From: Hyphomicrobiales bacterium
Lineage (GTDB): Bacteria > Pseudomonadota > Alphaproteobacteria > Rhizobiales > Beijerinckiaceae
DNA length: 7,623 bases
Assembly (NCBI GenBank): GCA_947374125.1
Contig: CANCAR010000128.1
Span: forward strand, 1 to 7,623
Direction of reading: 5' to 3'
A program made the position numbers and the translations under genes. Shown one piece after another: positions 5,372 through 7,623 of the stretch; position 1 is the stretch's first letter; each line of letters starts with the position of its first letter. The notes below the pieces were generated by a model. That model saw only the letters and a list, made by a program, of their open reading frames with translations, ran no database searches and was not told the origin of the DNA.

Positions 5372-6511
5372 TCAGCGCATCCGCTCGACGCGCCCTGGCG
5401 TCACTTGGAACCGTTCGGCATCAGGACGCAGATCATCAAACATCATAGCGTCCGCTCCTGTCATGAAAACTTGACTGCCAAGCGTGTTTAATGTGTCGAA
5501 TAACGCAGCTCGGCGGCGCGGATCAAGATGGGCGGCTACTTCGTCCAACAATACAATGGGTGCCATGCCGCTCATCGACGCAACAAGCCGCGCATGGGCG
5601 AGCACCAATCCGATCAGCAGCGCTTTTTGCTCACCCGTTGAAGCACGTTCAGCGGCAACATTTTTAGGGCCGTGTCTGACAACGAGATCAGAGGCCTGCG
5701 GCCCAGTGATGGCACGGCCGGCAGAGCGGTCGCGCGGGCGGTTATCGCGCAGCACTTTTCGAAACGCATCCTCCACATCAACTGCCGCGCTGCCGGTTAG
5801 CTCCTTTTCAATAAACCCCTCAAGGCGAATATCAGCCCATGGGAATGGCGAGGAGTCGTCTCTTTCTTGGGCGATGAGGCCGGCAAGCTGTCCCACCGTC
5901 TCACGCCGCGCTGCGGCAACGGCCACGCCTGTTTCGGCTACTTCACGCTCAACCGCATCGAGCCATACGGGATCGGGGCTATATTCTTCCAAGATCCGGT
6001 TGCGGGAGCGAAGCGCGCGTTCTAACGCGCTAACCCTCGCCCCATGCGTTGGGTCTATGGCCAAGACGAGTCGATCGAGAAAGCGGCGACGCTCACCCGC
6101 GGAGCCCGAAAAAAGTCCATCAAAGGCAGGGGTCAACCAAACCATCCGGAGATAGGCATCAAAAGCCGACGCCGATGATGCGGGCTGACCATCGATCCGG
6201 AATTTGCGTGGTCCGTGCCCCTCTGACGTTGGGACATCTAGGCCAGTTCCCAGTTTGGCCGTACCAAACGGACCAACGAGCTCGGCCGCGACGGCAAATC
6301 CACCTGCGCCCTGTTCACGGGCAATATCACCAAGCTCGGCGCGGCGAAGGCCGCGGCCAGCGGAGAAAAGCGAAATGGCTTCCAGTAGATTGGTTTTGCC
6401 AGCACCATTCTCGCCGGTAAAAGCAACCATCTGCCCGGCTATATCGAGATCGAGAGCCGGGTAGGAGCGGAAATCCTGTAGGATCAGGCGGGTGAGGCGT
6501 GGGTTCGTCAA
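5372..6511 (-). CDS. recF: DNA replication/repair protein RecF
   Basis: RecF is an SMC-like ATPase that, with RecO and RecR, loads RecA at single-strand gaps and helps restart replication. The 379-residue length is normal. Visible landmarks are the N-terminal LTRLILQDFRSY, Walker A GENGAGKTN (33-41, Lys39), the LTP...RRRFLDRL segment (126-149), the ABC signature STGEQKALLIGL (291-302) and Walker B IVLLDEVAAHLD (319-330, with Asp323 and Glu324). All ATPase motifs are intact. The start codon is TTG (6511-6509). It shares four bases, TTGA, with the dnaN stop, and the next Met is residue 28, too late to keep the first strand. No Shine-Dalgarno sequence precedes it, so translation probably depends on re-initiation after dnaN. 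The order dnaN-recF is the conserved replication-gene order; gyrB, often next, is replaced here by an exporter gene. Confidence 0.96.
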   Translation of the reverse strand: MTNPRLTRLILQDFRSYPALDLDIAGQMVAFTGENGAGKTNLLEAISLFSAGRGLRRAELGDIAREQGAGGFAVAAELVGPFGTAKLGTGLDVPTSEGHGPRKFRIDGQPASSASAFDAYLRMVWLTPAFDGLFSGSAGERRRFLDRLVLAIDPTHGARVSALERALRSRNRILEEYSPDPVWLDAVEREVAETGVAVAAARRETVGQLAGLIAQERDDSSPFPWADIRLEGFIEKELTGSAAVDVEDAFRKVLRDNRPRDRSAGRAITGPQASDLVVRHGPKNVAAERASTGEQKALLIGLVLAHARLVASMSGMAPIVLLDEVAAHLDPRRRAALFDTLNTLGSQVFMTGADAMMFDDLRPDAERFQVTPGRVERMR

Positions 6512-7623
6512 ACGCGCATCGGCATTAAGACATAGAGCGCGCTTGCTCCCTCACGGTCCTGGATCAGGGTGGGCGAGCCAGAATCAGCGAGCTTCAAGAG
6601 AGCCGTATCGCTGTCGAGTTCCGCGCAGATATCCATGAGATAGCGGGCATTAAAGCCAATTTCGAGCGCGCCTTGGTCGTAATCCACCTCGATCTCTTCG
6701 GTCGCCGAGCCCGAATCCGGGTTGACCACTGAAAGGGTCAATTTATGGTCAGCCAGCGTCATCTTCACCGCGCGGCTACGCTCAGAAGAGATCGTCGAAA
6801 CGCGATCAACGGCTGCGGTGAATTCGGCTTTGTCGACGGTCAAAAGCTTGTCATTCGCCATGGGAATAACGCGCTGATAATCGGGGAAGGTGCCGTCGAT
6901 CAGTTTCGAGGTCAGTACAACCTCGCCAAAGGTCAGGCGAATTTTTGTGGCCGAAAGCTCAATCTGCACCTGATCGGCGCCGCTTTCGACGAGTTTGATA
7001 ATCTCATTGACCGCTTTGCGCGGAACAATCACGCCGGGCATGCCGCCTGAGCCTTGTGGCGCGTCGGTCTCGACGCGGGCAAGACGATGGCCATCGGTTG
7101 CGACCGCGCGCAGCATCGAATGGCCCATCACATCGATTGTGTGCAGATAGATACCATTCAGATAATAGCGGGTTTCCTCGGTTGAGATGGCAAACTGCGT
7201 CTTTTCGATCAGACGACGCAATTCGCCACCTGCCAACGCGAAATGATGGCCAATATCGCCCGCAGCGAGATCCGGAAAGTCACTATCCGGCAGTGTTTGA
7301 AGCGTAAAGCGCGAGCGACCGGACCGGATGAGCATGGTGTTGGTATCACCCACCATTTCCAGCGAAACCTGCGCCCCATCCGGCAATTTGCGGATTATTT
7401 CATAGAGCATATAGGCTGGCACGGTCGTCGCACCCGCTTGATCGACATCGGCAGCGAGGCGTTCCGTGACCTCAAGGTCCAGATCTGTCGCCTTAAGACG
7501 CATCGACGCATCTTCCGCTCGGATCAGGATGTTGGAGAGAATCGGGATCGTGTTACGCCGCTCAACCACGCGGTGGACATGACCCAGAGAACGCAACAGG
7601 GCTGCTCTTTCGACAGTGACCTT
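6508..7623 (-). CDS. dnaN: DNA polymerase III sliding clamp, beta subunit (only the start codon is missing)
   Basis: The beta clamp encircles DNA as a dimer and tethers polymerase III and repair polymerases. The window holds 371 codons plus the stop, beginning KVTVERAALLRSLGHVHRVV, which is residue 2 onward of a typical alphaproteobacterial clamp of about 372 residues; only the initiator codon is beyond the right edge. Internal marks include ERRNTIPILSNILI near the N-terminus, KATDLDLEV, the YYLNGIYL and ATDGHRLA segments of the middle domain, and the C-terminal YVLMPMRV that closes the partner-binding pocket. A TTG at 7596 is only Leu10, not the start. The stop TGA overlaps the recF TTG by four bases. 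dnaA would be expected upstream, outside the window. Confidence 0.97.
   Translation of the reverse strand, partial: KVTVERAALLRSLGHVHRVVERRNTIPILSNILIRAEDASMRLKATDLDLEVTERLAADVDQAGATTVPAYMLYEIIRKLPDGAQVSLEMVGDTNTMLIRSGRSRFTLQTLPDSDFPDLAAGDIGHHFALAGGELRRLIEKTQFAISTEETRYYLNGIYLHTIDVMGHSMLRAVATDGHRLARVETDAPQGSGGMPGVIVPRKAVNEIIKLVESGADQVQIELSATKIRLTFGEVVLTSKLIDGTFPDYQRVIPMANDKLLTVDKAEFTAAVDRVSTISSERSRAVKMTLADHKLTLSVVNPDSGSATEEIEVDYDQGALEIGFNARYLMDICAELDSDTALLKLADSGSPTLIQDREGASALYVLMPMRV

Noticed and set aside
5484..6155. Plus-strand open frame of 223 codons antisense to recF
   Set aside because: It lies wholly inside recF, its product is Ser/Arg/Thr-rich with no recognisable domain, and it has no ribosome binding site; it is a codon-bias shadow.

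Overview
The window reads as chromosomal DNA from an alphaproteobacterium, most likely of the Rhizobiales (Hyphomicrobiales). Four things point there: a dnaN-recF pair, a cytosolic multi-PAS histidine kinase with a PleC/DivJ/PdhS-type core, two small alphaproteobacterial-type phasins, and a histidine tRNA without the usual extra G at position -1 and with A as discriminator base. I do not name a genus. Base composition looks moderately GC-rich and even; I see no insertion sequence, integrase, CRISPR array or other sign of transfer.

Layout, left to right. (1) On the minus strand, running off the left edge, are the first 221 codons of a GlcD-type FAD-linked oxidase. (2) Upstream of it, also on the minus strand, is a histidine kinase of about 698 residues with three PAS-like regions. 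(3) A 272-base divergent intergenic region carries an 18-base-period direct repeat on the kinase side. On the phasin side it has a strong sigma-70-type promoter with two boxes fitting the PhaR operator pattern. (4) Two phasin genes follow on the plus strand, the second with a long Lys/Ala/Pro-rich N-terminal arm. A strong hairpin terminator closes the pair. (5) tRNA-His(GTG) starts eight bases after that hairpin. (6) On the minus strand are a LysE/RhtB-type exporter, recF, and dnaN, which is complete except for its start codon beyond the right edge.

How the parts work together. The phasin pair is the most coherent unit. Both proteins should coat polyhydroxyalkanoate (PHA) granules, and the promoter layout suggests repression by PhaR that is lifted when polymer binds PhaR. 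The basic arm of the second phasin suggests a PhaF-like link between granule and nucleoid. The neighbouring kinase may feed the DivK/CtrA cell-cycle network, but nothing in the sequence shows a functional link to the phasins. dnaN and recF form a translationally coupled replication/repair pair; dnaA is expected beyond the right edge.

I found no clearly new multi-gene system. The observations most worth a second look are the phasin operator, the basic-arm phasin, the unusual tRNA-His, the possible tRNA promoter inside a terminator, and the repeat clusters upstream of the kinase and the oxidase.
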